Shown here: positions 17,855 through 26,847 of the stretch, piece by piece
How positions within the stretch are numbered: the first letter of the stretch is position 1
Layout: each line of letters opens with the position of its first letter
DNA from: Kaistella soli
Lineage (GTDB): Bacteria; Bacteroidota; Bacteroidia; Flavobacteriales; Weeksellaceae
Length of the DNA: 64,000 bases
Direction: 5' to 3'
Assembly: GCF_019038595.1 (NCBI RefSeq)
Contig: NZ_JAHOPF010000003.1
Coordinates: 186,001-250,000 of the forward strand
Program-made: the position numbers and the translations under genes
Notes under the pieces: generated by a model
Seen by the model: only the letters and a program-made list of their open reading frames with translations
The model's database searches: none
Told to the model about the DNA's origin: nothing

Positions 17855-18468
17855 TATTATTTGGCGCCAGCGGACATAGTAAAGTTGTTCTTGATATTCT
17901 GATTTCTAACGGAGTGAAAGTAGACCTGATTATTGATGATCATCCCAAAACACGAAATATTATGGGGGTGGCTGTGGAAAAAAATACGTTTACCGAATTT
18001 GATCAGCAGGTCATCATAGCCATCGGAAGTAACTCTGCGAGAAAAACTGTTTCCTGCCGATACCCTTTTCAATATTACACCGCTATACACCGCAGTGCAA
18101 CAATTTCATCTTTTTGTAATATTGGTCCGGGTTCCGTTGTGATGGCACAAGCTGCTGTAAATGCCGGTGCGGAAGTTGGCAGACACTGCATTATAAATAC
18201 CGGAGCCGTTGTAGAACACGACTGTGTAGTAGGTGATTATGCGCATGTTTCTCCCAATGCCTCCCTTGCCGGAAATGTAGAGGTAGGAGAAGGTGCTCAT
18301 ATCGGGATAGGTGCATCCGTGATTCAAGGTGTCAAAGTTGGAAAGTGGTCAGTAGTTGGAGCGGGAACTGTAGTTATCAAAGATGTTCCTGATTTCGCTA
18401 CAGTTGTAGGAAATCCAGGAAAAGTAATAAAGATTAATAATCATAACATCCAAGTTGATGAACAATAA
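17851..18468 (+). CDS. PglD-like UDP-4-amino-sugar N-acetyltransferase
   Basis: A 205-residue protein of the NeuD/PglD family. The N-terminal nucleotide-sugar-binding domain begins ILFGASGHSKVVLD. A left-handed beta-helix of hexapeptide repeats follows, with His at about residue 123 (VVEHDCVVGDYAHVSPNA) matching the catalytic base of PglD. It should acetylate the 4-amino group of the sugar made by the PglF- and PglE-like enzymes using acetyl-CoA. Start overlaps the pglC-like stop (ATGA) and its end overlaps the aminotransferase start by 11 bases, so the three form a tightly coupled unit. Confidence 0.88.
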   Translation: MILFGASGHSKVVLDILISNGVKVDLIIDDHPKTRNIMGVAVEKNTFTEFDQQVIIAIGSNSARKTVSCRYPFQYYTAIHRSATISSFCNIGPGSVVMAQAAVNAGAEVGRHCIINTGAVVEHDCVVGDYAHVSPNASLAGNVEVGEGAHIGIGASVIQGVKVGKWSVVGAGTVVIKDVPDFATVVGNPGKVIKINNHNIQVDEQ

Positions 18469-19594
18469 AATATGGCTTTCCTCCCCACATATGGGAGGTG
18501 GCGAATTAAATTATATCCATGAGGCTTTTGAGCAAAACTGGGTAGCGCCATTGGGGCCTAATGTCAATAATTTTGAAGAAGATCTGAGAAGGTACTTAAG
18601 CCATGATGTAGAAGTTGCCGCTTTAAGTGCCGGAACTGCGGCCCTGCATTTAGCCCTGATCATATTGGGTGTAAAAGCGGATGACGAGGTAATCTGCCAG
18701 AGTTTTACGTTTTCTGCATCTGCTAATCCAATTACCTATCTTGGTGCGAAGCCCGTTTTTGTTGACAGTGAGCCGGAAACATGGAATCTTTGCCCCAAAG
18801 CTCTGGAGGAAGCAATTGTAGACAGAACGGCAAGAGGAAAGAAACCAAAAGCTATCGTTGTAGTTCATCTTTACGGGATGCCGGCAAAACTGGATGAAAT
18901 TTCAGCTGTTGCCCACCGTTACAAGATTCCATTAATAGAGGATGCTGCTGAGGCATTAGGATCAACCTATAAAGAACAACGTTGTGGAACTTTCGGTGAA
19001 ATGTCTGTTTTAAGTTTTAACGGAAATAAAATCATTACCACGTCCGGAGGTGGAGCGCTTGTCTGTAAAACAAAAGAACAGAAAGAACAGGCGGTTTTTC
19101 TTTCTACCCAAGCCCGGGACAATGCCCCGCATTACCAACATTCACAGATTGGCTATAATTACAGAATGAGTAATATCTCGGCAGGAATTGGACGTGGACA
19201 AATGGAAGTGATTGATGAACGGGTAGCTGCAAGGAGAAGAAATCACCAGTTCTATAAAGATATTTTCAAGGATATGGATGGTATAAAAGTATTTACTGAG
19301 CCCAATAAAGATTATTTTTCCAATCACTGGCTTTCTGCGATAACCGTGGATGAAGGTCTCGCCGGATTCTCTAGGGAAGACCTCCGATTGGTTTTAGAAA
19401 AAGATAATATCGAATCCCGGCCTTTATGGAAACCGATGCATCTGCAGCCGGTTTTTGAAAGCGCTCCCTATTATGGAGGGAAGGTGGCTGAAGAATTATT
19501 CAACATAGGTTTATGTTTGCCTTCTGGATCCAGTCTAAGTGATGCCGACCGTAATAGAATTAAGACTGCTATTTTAAATTTAAAAAGTATTTAG
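18458..19594 (+). CDS. PglE-like PLP-dependent sugar aminotransferase
   Basis: A 378-residue DegT/DnrJ/EryC1/StrS aminotransferase. It opens IWLSSPHMGGGELNYI and WVAPLGPNVNNFE, as in PglE-type enzymes. ALSAGTAALHLAL binds phosphate, and IEDAAEALGS carries the PLP-ring Asp. LSFNGNKIITTSGGG has the Schiff-base Lys at about residue 190. Expected reaction: amination of UDP-4-keto-6-deoxy-GlcNAc with glutamate, between the PglF-like and PglD-like steps. ATG 18458 is preferred to a TTG one codon earlier. Confidence 0.9.
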   Translation: MNNKIWLSSPHMGGGELNYIHEAFEQNWVAPLGPNVNNFEEDLRRYLSHDVEVAALSAGTAALHLALIILGVKADDEVICQSFTFSASANPITYLGAKPVFVDSEPETWNLCPKALEEAIVDRTARGKKPKAIVVVHLYGMPAKLDEISAVAHRYKIPLIEDAAEALGSTYKEQRCGTFGEMSVLSFNGNKIITTSGGGALVCKTKEQKEQAVFLSTQARDNAPHYQHSQIGYNYRMSNISAGIGRGQMEVIDERVAARRRNHQFYKDIFKDMDGIKVFTEPNKDYFSNHWLSAITVDEGLAGFSREDLRLVLEKDNIESRPLWKPMHLQPVFESAPYYGGKVAEELFNIGLCLPSGSSLSDADRNRIKTAILNLKSI

Positions 19595-19602
19595 TATCCT
19601 AT

Positions 19603-20148
19603 ATGAAAATCAAACTAACTCCACTTAAGGACTGCTACATCATAGAGCCTACCGTTTTCGAAGACGACCGCGGGTATTTTTATGAAAAGTTCAATGAACA
19701 GAAATTTGAAGAACTTACCGGTATGAACGGACATTTCGTTCAGGATAATATTTCAAAATCTTCGTATGGCGTTTTGCGCGGTCTGCATTTACAGAAAGGG
19801 GATCACGCACAGGCGAAATTAGTGTCGTGTCTGGAGGGTAAAGTGTTTGATGTGGCGGTGGATCTTCGGGAAGACTCTCCGACTTTCGGCAAATGGTTCG
19901 GGGTGGAGCTTACCGCTGAAAACAAGCTTCAGTTTTATGTACCCAGAGGTTTCGGACATGGCTTTTCTGTACTTTCTGAAACAGCTGTTTTTGCTTATAA
20001 ATGCGATAATTTTTATCACAAAGAATCAGAAGGCGGTGTCTTATGGAACGATAAAGACCTTAATATAGACTGGCAGTTGCCCTCAGACCAAGTTATTCTT
20101 TCTGAAAAAGATAAAGTTCAACCTTCTTTTGCGGAGAAAAATTATTAA
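19603..20148 (+). CDS. rfbC: dTDP-4-dehydrorhamnose 3,5-epimerase
   Basis: A 181-residue cupin enzyme of full family length. It shows FEDDRGYFYEKFNEQKF, QDNISKSSYGVLRGLHLQ with the catalytic His, and YVPRGFGHGFSVLSE. It converts dTDP-4-keto-6-deoxy-glucose to the 4-keto-rhamnose form. It lies 8 bases after the aminotransferase and upstream of rfbB and rfbA. The reductase RfbD, which would complete dTDP-rhamnose, is not in this window. Confidence 0.93.
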   Translation: MKIKLTPLKDCYIIEPTVFEDDRGYFYEKFNEQKFEELTGMNGHFVQDNISKSSYGVLRGLHLQKGDHAQAKLVSCLEGKVFDVAVDLREDSPTFGKWFGVELTAENKLQFYVPRGFGHGFSVLSETAVFAYKCDNFYHKESEGGVLWNDKDLNIDWQLPSDQVILSEKDKVQPSFAEKNY

Positions 20149-20210
20149 TATTGAAAGGCTTTTCTACTGACAGCTAATGTAAGTAGTATTTAAAATATTT
20201 AAAAAATACA

Positions 20211-21290
20211 ATGAAAAACATCATCATCACCGGAGGAGCCGGATTTATCGGATCCCATGTTGTCAGGGAATTTGTAATAAACAACCCGGAAACCAAAATC
20301 ATTAATCTTGATGTGTTAACGTACGCCGGAAACCTCGAAAACTTAAAAGATATTGAAAACGAGCCTAACTACGTTTTCGAAAAAGCAGATATTACGAAAC
20401 CTGAAGAACTTCGTGCCATCTTTGAAAAATATAATCCAGATGCAGTAGTACATTTGGCTGCTGAAAGTCACGTGGACAGAAGCATTACCGATCCAAACGC
20501 ATTCATTAACACGAATGTCAACGGAACCGCAAATCTGCTTAATTTATGTATCGAATTCTGGAGTTTAAACTCGGACCATACCCACGGAAGATTTCCGAAT
20601 GAGCCCAGAAAAAATCTTTTTTATCACGTTTCTACGGATGAGGTTTACGGCAGTTTAGGGGAGACAGGGTTTTTCTTGGAAACTACTCCTTATAATCCTC
20701 AATCACCATATTCAGCGAGTAAAGCAGCTTCAGATCATTTGGTCAGGGCATACGGAAACACCTACGGAATGCCGTTTATTTTGTCGAACTGCTCGAATAA
20801 TTACGGTCCAAATCACTTCCCGGAAAAATTAATTCCACTGTGTATTTCTAATATTTTAAATGGAAAACCTTTGCCAATTTATGGTGACGGAAAATATACC
20901 AGAGACTGGCTGTACGTCATTGATCACGCCAAGGCGATTCACCAGATCTTTAATGAATCAAAAACGGGTGAAACTTACAATATCGGTGGTTTTAATGAAT
21001 GGCAGAATATTGATTTGGTAAAAGAATTGATTAAGCAAATGGATGCCAAATTAGGAAATCCTGAAGGTCATTCAGAAAAGCTGATTACTTTTGTAAAAGA
21101 CCGTCCGGGTCACGATTTGCGTTACGCGATTGATGCGTCCAAACTTAATAAAGATTTGGGATGGAAACCGTCGGTAACTTTTGAGCAGGGCCTGGCCAAA
21201 ACGATCGACTGGTTCCTGGAGAACAAAGAATGGCTTGATCATGTGACTTCGGGGGATTATCAGAAATATTACGATAAACAATATAATTAA
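20211..21290 (+). CDS. rfbB: dTDP-glucose 4,6-dehydratase
   Basis: A 359-residue extended [12 protein letters not shown] near the N-terminus binds [11 protein letters not shown] at about 140 carries the catalytic Thr-Asp-Glu, and YSASKA at about 166 the Tyr-xxx-Lys. [17 protein letters not shown] is the dTDP-sugar binding signature. Product: dTDP-4-keto-6-deoxyglucose, the substrate for RfbC. It ends one base before rfbA begins. Confidence 0.95.
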   Translation: MKNIIITGGAGFIGSHVVREFVINNPETKIINLDVLTYAGNLENLKDIENEPNYVFEKADITKPEELRAIFEKYNPDAVVHLAAESHVDRSITDPNAFINTNVNGTANLLNLCIEFWSLNSDHTHGRFPNEPRKNLFYHVSTDEVYGSLGETGFFLETTPYNPQSPYSASKAASDHLVRAYGNTYGMPFILSNCSNNYGPNHFPEKLIPLCISNILNGKPLPIYGDGKYTRDWLYVIDHAKAIHQIFNESKTGETYNIGGFNEWQNIDLVKELIKQMDAKLGNPEGHSEKLITFVKDRPGHDLRYAIDASKLNKDLGWKPSVTFEQGLAKTIDWFLENKEWLDHVTSGDYQKYYDKQYN

Positions 21291-21291
21291 T

Positions 21292-22149
21292 ATGAAAGGA
21301 ATTATCCTCGCCGGCGGTTCCGGTACCCGACTTTATCCGTTAACGATTGCTGTCAGTAAGCAGCTGATGCCGGTTTATGACAAGCCGATGATTTATTACC
21401 CACTTTCTACGTTGCTATTGGCGGGAATTAAAGAAATTCTGATCATTTCAACACCACATGATATTGGAGGTTTTGAAAAATTGTTGGGCGACGGTTCTTC
21501 CATTGGTTGCAAAATCCAGTATAAAGTTCAGCCTTCTCCGGATGGTTTGGCACAAGCATTTATATTAGGTGAAGAATTTATTGGAGACGATTCAGTAGCT
21601 TTGGTTTTGGGGGATAATATCTTTTATGGCGCAGGATTGCCGGAACTTTTGGCAAGTAAAACCAATGTAAAGGGCGGCTGTGTTTTTGCCTACCAGGTTT
21701 CTGACCCAGAACGATATGGAGTTGTACAATTTGATGACCAGCAAAAGGCGATTTCTATTGAAGAAAAACCTTTGGATCCAAAATCTAATTTTGCAGTTCC
21801 CGGATTATATTTCTATGATAATTCCGTAGTTGAATATGCGAAGAATCTGAAACCGTCACCCAGAGGAGAATTAGAAATTACCGACATCAATAAAATTTAT
21901 CTTGAAAAAGGCGAGCTGGAAGTTGGAGTAATGTCCCGCGGAACGGCTTGGCTGGATACCGGAACTTTCGATTCCCTTCATGAAGCTTCAGAATTTGTAA
22001 AAGTTCTGGAGAAAAGACAGGGATTCAAAATTTCATGTATTGAAGAGATTGCCTATAAAAAAGGTTTCATCAATAAAGAAGAACTTCTGGAATCGGCAAA
22101 AAAATACGGTAAAAGCGGCTACGGCGATTATCTGAAAGGAATTGTGTAA
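21292..22149 (+). CDS. rfbA: glucose-1-phosphate thymidylyltransferase
   Basis: A 285-residue nucleotidyltransferase. [11 protein letters not shown] at the N-terminus binds the nucleotide and [18 protein letters not shown] is the family signature. [10 protein letters not shown] and [14 protein letters not shown] complete the active site. It makes dTDP-glucose for RfbB. It is the last gene of the polysaccharide locus and is followed by a strong terminator. Confidence 0.95.
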   Translation: MKGIILAGGSGTRLYPLTIAVSKQLMPVYDKPMIYYPLSTLLLAGIKEILIISTPHDIGGFEKLLGDGSSIGCKIQYKVQPSPDGLAQAFILGEEFIGDDSVALVLGDNIFYGAGLPELLASKTNVKGGCVFAYQVSDPERYGVVQFDDQQKAISIEEKPLDPKSNFAVPGLYFYDNSVVEYAKNLKPSPRGELEITDINKIYLEKGELEVGVMSRGTAWLDTGTFDSLHEASEFVKVLEKRQGFKISCIEEIAYKKGFINKEELLESAKKYGKSGYGDYLKGIV

Positions 22150-22172
22150 CCATTTTCAAATGAAATATTTAT

Positions 22173-22207
22173 AAAGACTTTAAGCCAAACCTTAAAGTCT
22201 TTTTTTA
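22173..22207 (+). terminator. intrinsic terminator ending the polysaccharide locus
   Basis: A perfect 12-base stem (AAAGACTTTAAG/CTTAAAGTCTTT) with a 6-base loop runs into a T tract. Confidence 0.85.
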
Positions 22208-22211
22208 TTCC

Positions 22212-22219
22212 TAAATTTG
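22212..22219 (+). promoter_or_regulatory. -7 element for rimO
   Basis: TAAATTTG directly after the terminator, 46 bases before the rimO ATG. No -33 match was found. Confidence 0.45.
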
Positions 22220-22265
22220 CACCCTGTAAAATTAATCAGTTCTCTATTTCAAAATTCAATATAAG

Positions 22266-23567
22266 ATGCGTACAAAATCCGTCGGAAAAAAGAAAATCAA
22301 CATTGTTACTCTAGGCTGTTCCAAAAACGTTTACGACTCAGAAGTCTTGATGGGTCAGCTTCAGGCCAACGGAAAAGAAGTGGTGCACGAGGACCGCGGT
22401 GATATTGTGGTGATCAATACCTGCGGATTTATCGACAACGCGAAAGAAGAAAGTATTAATACCATCCTGGATTTCGTGGAAGCTAAAAACCGCGGTGAAG
22501 TAGAGAAAGTTTTTGTGACCGGATGTCTTTCTGAAAGATATAAACCGGATCTGATTCGTGAAATTCCTGATGTTGACCAGTATTTCGGGACCAGAGATTT
22601 GCCTATTTTGCTGAAACAGTTGGGAGCAGATTATAAACATGAACTGATTGGTGAACGAATGACCACCACGCCAAAGCATTACGCCTACTTGAAAATCGCT
22701 GAAGGCTGCGACAGACCTTGCTCTTTCTGTGCAATTCCACTGATGAGAGGAAAAAATGTTTCAACACCAATTGAAAATTTAGTGATTGAAGCCGAAAAGC
22801 TGGCCAAAAAAGGCGTAAAAGAACTTATATTAATCGCTCAGGATTTGACGTACTACGGTCTTGATATCTATAAAAAACGTGCTCTCGGAGATTTGCTTCT
22901 CCGTCTGGTAAAAGTGGAAGGTATTGAATGGATCCGTCTTCACTACGCATTTCCTACCGGTTTTCCGGAAGATGTTTTAGAAATCATTAAAAACGAACCA
23001 AAGGTTTGTAACTATATTGATATTCCGTTGCAGCACATCAATTCAGAGATTCTGAAAGCGATGAAGCGCGGGACTTCTCACGAAAAAACCAATGCTTTGT
23101 TGGATAAGTTCAGAGAAAAAGTGCCTGATATGGCTATCAGAACAACACTAATCGTTGGTTTTCCCGGGGAAACAGAAGAAAGGTTCCAGGAGATGAAAGA
23201 ATGGGTCCGCACCCAGAGATTTGACCGTTTGGGCTGCTTTACTTATTCTCACGAAGAAAACACAACCGCTTTTGTGTTGGAAGATGATGTTCCGCAGGAA
23301 GTGAAAGAGGCGAGAGTAGAGGAAATTATGGAGCTGCAGTCACAGATTTCGTGGGAGAAGAATCAGGAGAAGATCGGTAAGACTTTCAGATGCATCTTCG
23401 ACCGAAAAGAAGGAAACTATTTCGTAGGAAGAACGGAATTTGATTCCCCAGATGTTGACAATACTGTTTTGGTTTCTGCAGAGAATACCTATTTATCCGT
23501 TGGTGAGTTTGCTGATATCAAAATTACTTCAGCTGAAGAGTTCGATTTATATGGTGAACTGGTTTAG
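22266..23567 (+). CDS. rimO: ribosomal protein S12 methylthiotransferase
   Basis: A 433-residue radical-SAM methylthiotransferase. An N-terminal UPF0004 domain (INIVTLGCSKNVYDSEVLMG) carries cluster cysteines. The radical-SAM motif CDRPCSFCAIPLMRGK (CxxxCxxC) is at about residue 148, and a C-terminal TRAM domain begins around 370. The CSKN and MRGK forms are characteristic of RimO rather than MiaB. It thiomethylates an Asp of ribosomal protein S12. It is monocistronic, bounded by terminators. Confidence 0.93.
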   Translation: MRTKSVGKKKINIVTLGCSKNVYDSEVLMGQLQANGKEVVHEDRGDIVVINTCGFIDNAKEESINTILDFVEAKNRGEVEKVFVTGCLSERYKPDLIREIPDVDQYFGTRDLPILLKQLGADYKHELIGERMTTTPKHYAYLKIAEGCDRPCSFCAIPLMRGKNVSTPIENLVIEAEKLAKKGVKELILIAQDLTYYGLDIYKKRALGDLLLRLVKVEGIEWIRLHYAFPTGFPEDVLEIIKNEPKVCNYIDIPLQHINSEILKAMKRGTSHEKTNALLDKFREKVPDMAIRTTLIVGFPGETEERFQEMKEWVRTQRFDRLGCFTYSHEENTTAFVLEDDVPQEVKEARVEEIMELQSQISWEKNQEKIGKTFRCIFDRKEGNYFVGRTEFDSPDVDNTVLVSAENTYLSVGEFADIKITSAEEFDLYGELV

Positions 23568-23623
23568 CAAATTGTCAAAATTATCAGATTTAACTGCTGA
23601 AAATTTAATTTTCTGAATAAAAT

Positions 23624-23651
23624 AAAGCTCCCGGAATATTGGGAGCTTTTT
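23624..23651 (+). terminator. rimO terminator
   Basis: A nine-base stem AAAGCTCCC/GGGAGCTTT with an 8-base loop and T run. Confidence 0.8.
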
Positions 23652-23846
23652 GTGTGTTATGTTTTGAATGTCAGTTGATTATCTTGTTGCTGTGTCTTTT
23701 GTTATGCCTAAAACAGTTAATTGTGTTAACATTTAGCACCTGTTTTTAACACTTTTTAACAAATGCTCGGAATTCCCATAAACAGGGAGAAGGCGAGTGG
23801 TGTTAACATAATTTTAAGAGTTTGTTAACGGATTTTAACAATTTGG
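23652..23846. promoter_or_regulatory. upstream region with clustered TTAAC motifs
   Basis: No ORF is present. TTAAC occurs six times between about 23725 and 23842, three times as the palindrome GTTAAC. This is denser than in the other gaps here. It lies directly upstream of the promoter of the RlpA-like gene and may hold regulator sites; this is inference. Confidence 0.35.
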
Positions 23847-23878
23847 TTGCTGAAAAAATTGTTTTCGGGATAAATTTG
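23847..23878 (+). promoter_or_regulatory. promoter for the RlpA-like gene
   Basis: TTG, 21 bases, TAAATTTG; the ATG lies 29 bases downstream. Confidence 0.6.
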
Positions 23879-23907
23879 CAGAGTCAAAACCAATAAAACA
23901 ATTCAAC

Positions 23908-24279
23908 ATGATGAAAAGAGCGACTCTCGTAATCATAATGATGATTTCAACTCTTGGTATTTATTCTTTCAACAAGTATAATGCCAATGATGCCAAAACA
24001 AGTTTTGCATCGTTCTACCACGATAAGTTTAATGGTAGAAAAACAGCAAGCGGGGAAATTTTCAACAATGGAAAACTTACCGCTGCACACAGAACGCTTC
24101 CTTTCGGAACGGTTATCGAAGTAACCAACCTCAGAACAGGAAAAAGTGTAGAAGTGAGAATTAACGACCGAGGTCCATTCCATTCTTCCAGAGCATTAGA
24201 TTTATCTAAAGCCGCGTTCGATTCAATAGGAAATACCTCACGAGGTACCATGCCAATTGAATATGAAATTGTCGATTAA
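23908..24279 (+). CDS. RlpA-like double-psi beta-barrel protein
   Basis: A 123-residue exported protein. A short signal peptide or anchor (residues 1-22) is followed by one double-psi beta-barrel domain. It shows ASFYHDKFNGRKTASGE, AAHRTLPFGTVIEVTNL and RINDRGPFHSSRALDLS; the last motif contains the conserved Asp. RlpA proteins cleave or bind denuded peptidoglycan glycans. This copy lacks the C-terminal SPOR domain of long RlpA, so septal targeting is not implied. A second ATG at 23911 is equally possible as start. Confidence 0.85.
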   Translation: MMKRATLVIIMMISTLGIYSFNKYNANDAKTSFASFYHDKFNGRKTASGEIFNNGKLTAAHRTLPFGTVIEVTNLRTGKSVEVRINDRGPFHSSRALDLSKAAFDSIGNTSRGTMPIEYEIVD

Positions 24280-24297
24280 CATTTTACGTTTTTTAAA

Positions 24298-24331
24298 AGC
24301 AAAGCCGATTCAGAAGAGTCGGCTTTTTTAT
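24298..24331. terminator. bidirectional terminator between rlpA-like and xth
   Basis: A stem of eleven pairs (AAAGCCGATTC/GAGTCGGCTTT, one G-U) is followed by T on the plus strand. The minus-strand gene ends 12 bases further on. Confidence 0.75.
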
Positions 24332-24342
24332 TTGAATTAAGT

Positions 24343-25104
24343 TCAGTGAATCTCCACCAAAACAGGACAGTGATCCGAATGGACCGCCTCTTTCAGGATC
24401 ACCGCTCTCGAAAGCCTCTCTTTTAAGGTATAAGACACAAAATTATAGTCTAACCGCCAGCCTTTGTTTCTTTCCCGGGAATTTTGCCGGTAACTCCACC
24501 ACGAGTAATTGTCGGGTTGGTCATTGAAGAACCTGAAGCTGTCGATCAGTTCGCATTCATTGATGAATTTGGTCATCCATTCTCTTTCCATCGGTAAGAA
24601 TCCGGAAGTGTTTTTAAGACCTACCGGATTATGGATATCAATGGCTTCATGACAGATATTGAAATCACCGCAAATGACAAGATTAGGAATTGTTTCCTTT
24701 AAGTTTTTGATATATTCAAGGAAATCGTGGCAGAACTGCATTTTGAAGCCAAGCCTTTCAATATTTGAAGCTGATGGAACATAAACAGAAATTACCGAAA
24801 AATCTTCAAAATCCGCTCTCATTACTCTTCCTTCGCTGTCGTAATGTTCGATACCGCAACCGTATTCAACGTGCAGTGGTTCGGTTTTGGAAGCGATTCC
24901 CACTCCTGAGTAGCCTTTTCGCTGTGCAGAATGCCAGTAGCTTTTATAGCCGTGGTTTTCCAGGCTTTCAATATCGATCTGGTCATTTCCTGCTTTGCTT
25001 TCCTGAATGCAGATAATATCCGGATCCGCCACTTTCAGCCAGCCTAAAAAATCTTTGGTGAAAGCCGCACGGATTCCGTTTACGTTATAAGAAATTATTC
25101 TCAT
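24343..25104 (-). CDS. xth: exodeoxyribonuclease III / AP endonuclease
   Basis: A 253-residue exonuclease-endonuclease-phosphatase family enzyme. It starts MRIISYNVNGIRAAF and has CIQESKAG with the metal-binding Glu. GDFNICHEAIDIHNP carries Asp/Asn catalytic residues, WRLDYNFVS the conserved Asp, and AVHSDHCPV the catalytic Asp-His. It repairs abasic sites and trims 3' ends. The reading frame extends 28 codons upstream to 25188, but that stretch holds the promoter and a terminator, so the ATG at 25104 is chosen. Confidence 0.92.
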   Translation of the reverse strand: MRIISYNVNGIRAAFTKDFLGWLKVADPDIICIQESKAGNDQIDIESLENHGYKSYWHSAQRKGYSGVGIASKTEPLHVEYGCGIEHYDSEGRVMRADFEDFSVISVYVPSASNIERLGFKMQFCHDFLEYIKNLKETIPNLVICGDFNICHEAIDIHNPVGLKNTSGFLPMEREWMTKFINECELIDSFRFFNDQPDNYSWWSYRQNSRERNKGWRLDYNFVSYTLKERLSRAVILKEAVHSDHCPVLVEIH

Positions 25105-25119
25105 TATTTTTAATTTTTT

Positions 25120-25148
25120 CAAAATTACAAAAGCGATCTCGGCGTACA
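25120..25148 (-). promoter_or_regulatory. xth promoter
   Basis: On the minus strand TTG, 18 bases, TAATTTTG, with the ATG 15 bases downstream. It touches the T tract of the porX terminator. Confidence 0.55.
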
Positions 25149-25185
25149 AAAAAAGAGGCGGGAAAAACCGAAGGTTTTTCCCGCC
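25146..25185 (-). terminator. porX terminator
   Basis: A perfect 13-base stem GGCGGGAAAAACC/GGTTTTTCCCGCC with a GAA loop; on the minus strand it runs into CTCTTTTTTT. Confidence 0.85.
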
Positions 25186-25222
25186 CATATAGAACCCAAA
25201 TCAAATAAACTATGAAAAAAAA

Positions 25223-26764
25223 CTACTTGGGTTCTAAAATGCTTACCGGAATAATGACTTCTTCCAAAGAAATTCCGCCATGCTGATAGGTTTCCTTATA
25301 ATAGTTTACAAAATGATTGTAGTTTTTCGGATAAGCCAAAAAGATGTTGTTTTTGGCAAAAATGTATTTCGAACTCAGGTTACCTTTCGGCAGAAAGAGT
25401 TTCTCCGGATTCGAAATTGCCCAGACATCGCTGTTTTCGTAGGTTAAGCTCCGTCCTGTTTTATAACGGATATTGGTTGAGGTTTCTCTGTCGCCAACCA
25501 CTTTACTCGGTTTTTTTACATAAATCGTTCCGTGATCAGTCGTAATTACCAATTTGAAACCGTTTTCTGCAGCCTGCTTAATGATTTTCAGCAGTGAAGA
25601 GTTTTCAAACCAGTTATAGGTTAACGACCTGAAGGTTTTATCGTCTCTGATCAGCTGATTCACAATCACATTGTCGGTTTTTGCATGGGAAAGAATATCG
25701 ATAAAGTTATATACGATGACCAAAAGATCATTGTTTTTATGCTGGTTGAAATCCTCCAGAATTTTTCTTTCAAAATCTGCATTCAGGATTTTCAGATATT
25801 TCATCGATTTTGAAGATAATCCCAGGCGTTTCATCTGGTCTTCCAGGAAATCCCGTTCATGCTCGTTTTTGTTTCCTTCTTCGTTATCGTTAAACCATTT
25901 ATCAGGAAAACGTTTCTCAATTTCTGAAGGTAAAAGACCTGCAAAAAAAGAATTTCTTGCATATTGCGTTGCTGTAGGTAAAATACTGAAATAATAATCT
26001 TCAGAAGTTTTGTTGTAAAACTTAGTAAAAAGCGGTTCAATCACTTTCCACTGGTCATAACGCAGATTGTCAATCATCAGCAACAGGACTTTTTCTTTTT
26101 CCACCTCCGGCTTTATTTTTTCTTTAAATAAAGTATGGCTCATGATGGGTTTTTCGTTGCTGTTGAGCCAGTGCTCATAATTATTTTCAATAAATTTTGA
26201 AAACTGGATGTTGGCTTCTTCTTTCTGCGACTGCAGCAAATCTGAAAATTCGTTATCAAAAACTTTATCAAATTTTATTTCCCAGTTAAGGATTTTCTTA
26301 TAGTATTCTGCCCAGTCCTGAAAGGTTCTCATATAGGAAAGTTCCATGGAAAGATTCCGGAATTCCTGCTGATATTCGAGAATGGTTTGCTGCTCGACCA
26401 GACTTTCTTCCTGAAGGTTTTTTTTCAGAGAAAGTAAAACCTGGTTTGGGTTTACGGGTTTCAGAATATAGTCAGCAATCTGAGAACCGATCGCCTGTTC
26501 CATAATGCGTTCTTCCTCGTTCTTGGTCACCATTACAATTTTAATGGCAGAATCGATATTTTTAATCATCGGAATTGCCTCCAATCCGGAAATTCCGGGC
26601 ATGTTTTCATCCAGTAAAGCAAGCTGAAAGTTTTCTTTTTCAATCAATTCCAGCGCTTCATTTACGTTATTAACAGGGGTTACGTTATAGCCCTTGTTTT
26701 CTAAAAATACAATATGAGGTTTCAGTAAATCTACTTCATCATCAATCCAAATCAATTTTGACAT
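25223..26764 (-). CDS. porX: T9SS response regulator with PglZ domain
   Basis: A 513-residue two-domain protein. Residues 1-120 are a receiver domain with the acidic pocket IDDE, phospho-acceptor Asp52 (LLDENMPG), VMVTKN and the YILKPV Lys. After a helical linker, the C-terminal part is a PglZ/alkaline-phosphatase-like domain: MIDNLRYDQW, PTATQYARN with the nucleophile-like Thr, FIDILSHA and ITTDHGTIYV supplying metal ligands. This matches PorX, which partners with PorY and controls type IX secretion in Porphyromonas and flavobacteria. The window also encodes a T9SS substrate. It is monocistronic. Confidence 0.93.
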   Translation of the reverse strand: MSKLIWIDDEVDLLKPHIVFLENKGYNVTPVNNVNEALELIEKENFQLALLDENMPGISGLEAIPMIKNIDSAIKIVMVTKNEEERIMEQAIGSQIADYILKPVNPNQVLLSLKKNLQEESLVEQQTILEYQQEFRNLSMELSYMRTFQDWAEYYKKILNWEIKFDKVFDNEFSDLLQSQKEEANIQFSKFIENNYEHWLNSNEKPIMSHTLFKEKIKPEVEKEKVLLLMIDNLRYDQWKVIEPLFTKFYNKTSEDYYFSILPTATQYARNSFFAGLLPSEIEKRFPDKWFNDNEEGNKNEHERDFLEDQMKRLGLSSKSMKYLKILNADFERKILEDFNQHKNNDLLVIVYNFIDILSHAKTDNVIVNQLIRDDKTFRSLTYNWFENSSLLKIIKQAAENGFKLVITTDHGTIYVKKPSKVVGDRETSTNIRYKTGRSLTYENSDVWAISNPEKLFLPKGNLSSKYIFAKNNIFLAYPKNYNHFVNYYKETYQHGGISLEEVIIPVSILEPK

Positions 26765-26839
26765 ATAATATATTCAATGTTACAGAGTTCAATGTATTTG
26801 AACCCTTTTTATTGCTCCAAAAATACAACCAAACATTGC

Positions 26840-26847
26840 CAAATTTA
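26840..26847 (-). promoter_or_regulatory. -7 element for porX
   Basis: TAAATTTG on the minus strand, 75 bases before the porX ATG. Two CGTTAAA copies 11 bases apart (26859 and 26870) lie just upstream of it. Confidence 0.4.

Noticed and set aside
17246..19594. General N-glycosylation (Pgl) system
   Set aside because: PglC/D/E-like genes are present but there is no PglB-type oligosaccharyltransferase or PglK; Wzx, EpsG-like, Wzc and Wza homologues point to a polymerised surface polysaccharide.
23652..23846. TTAAC cluster as a replication origin
   Set aside because: No DnaA-box consensus, no dnaA or dnaN nearby and no AT-rich unwinding array of regular repeats.
24343..25188. Longer xth reading frame starting at 25188
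   Set aside because: The extra 28 codons cover the porX terminator and the xth promoter, and the normal exonuclease III N-terminus begins at 25104.
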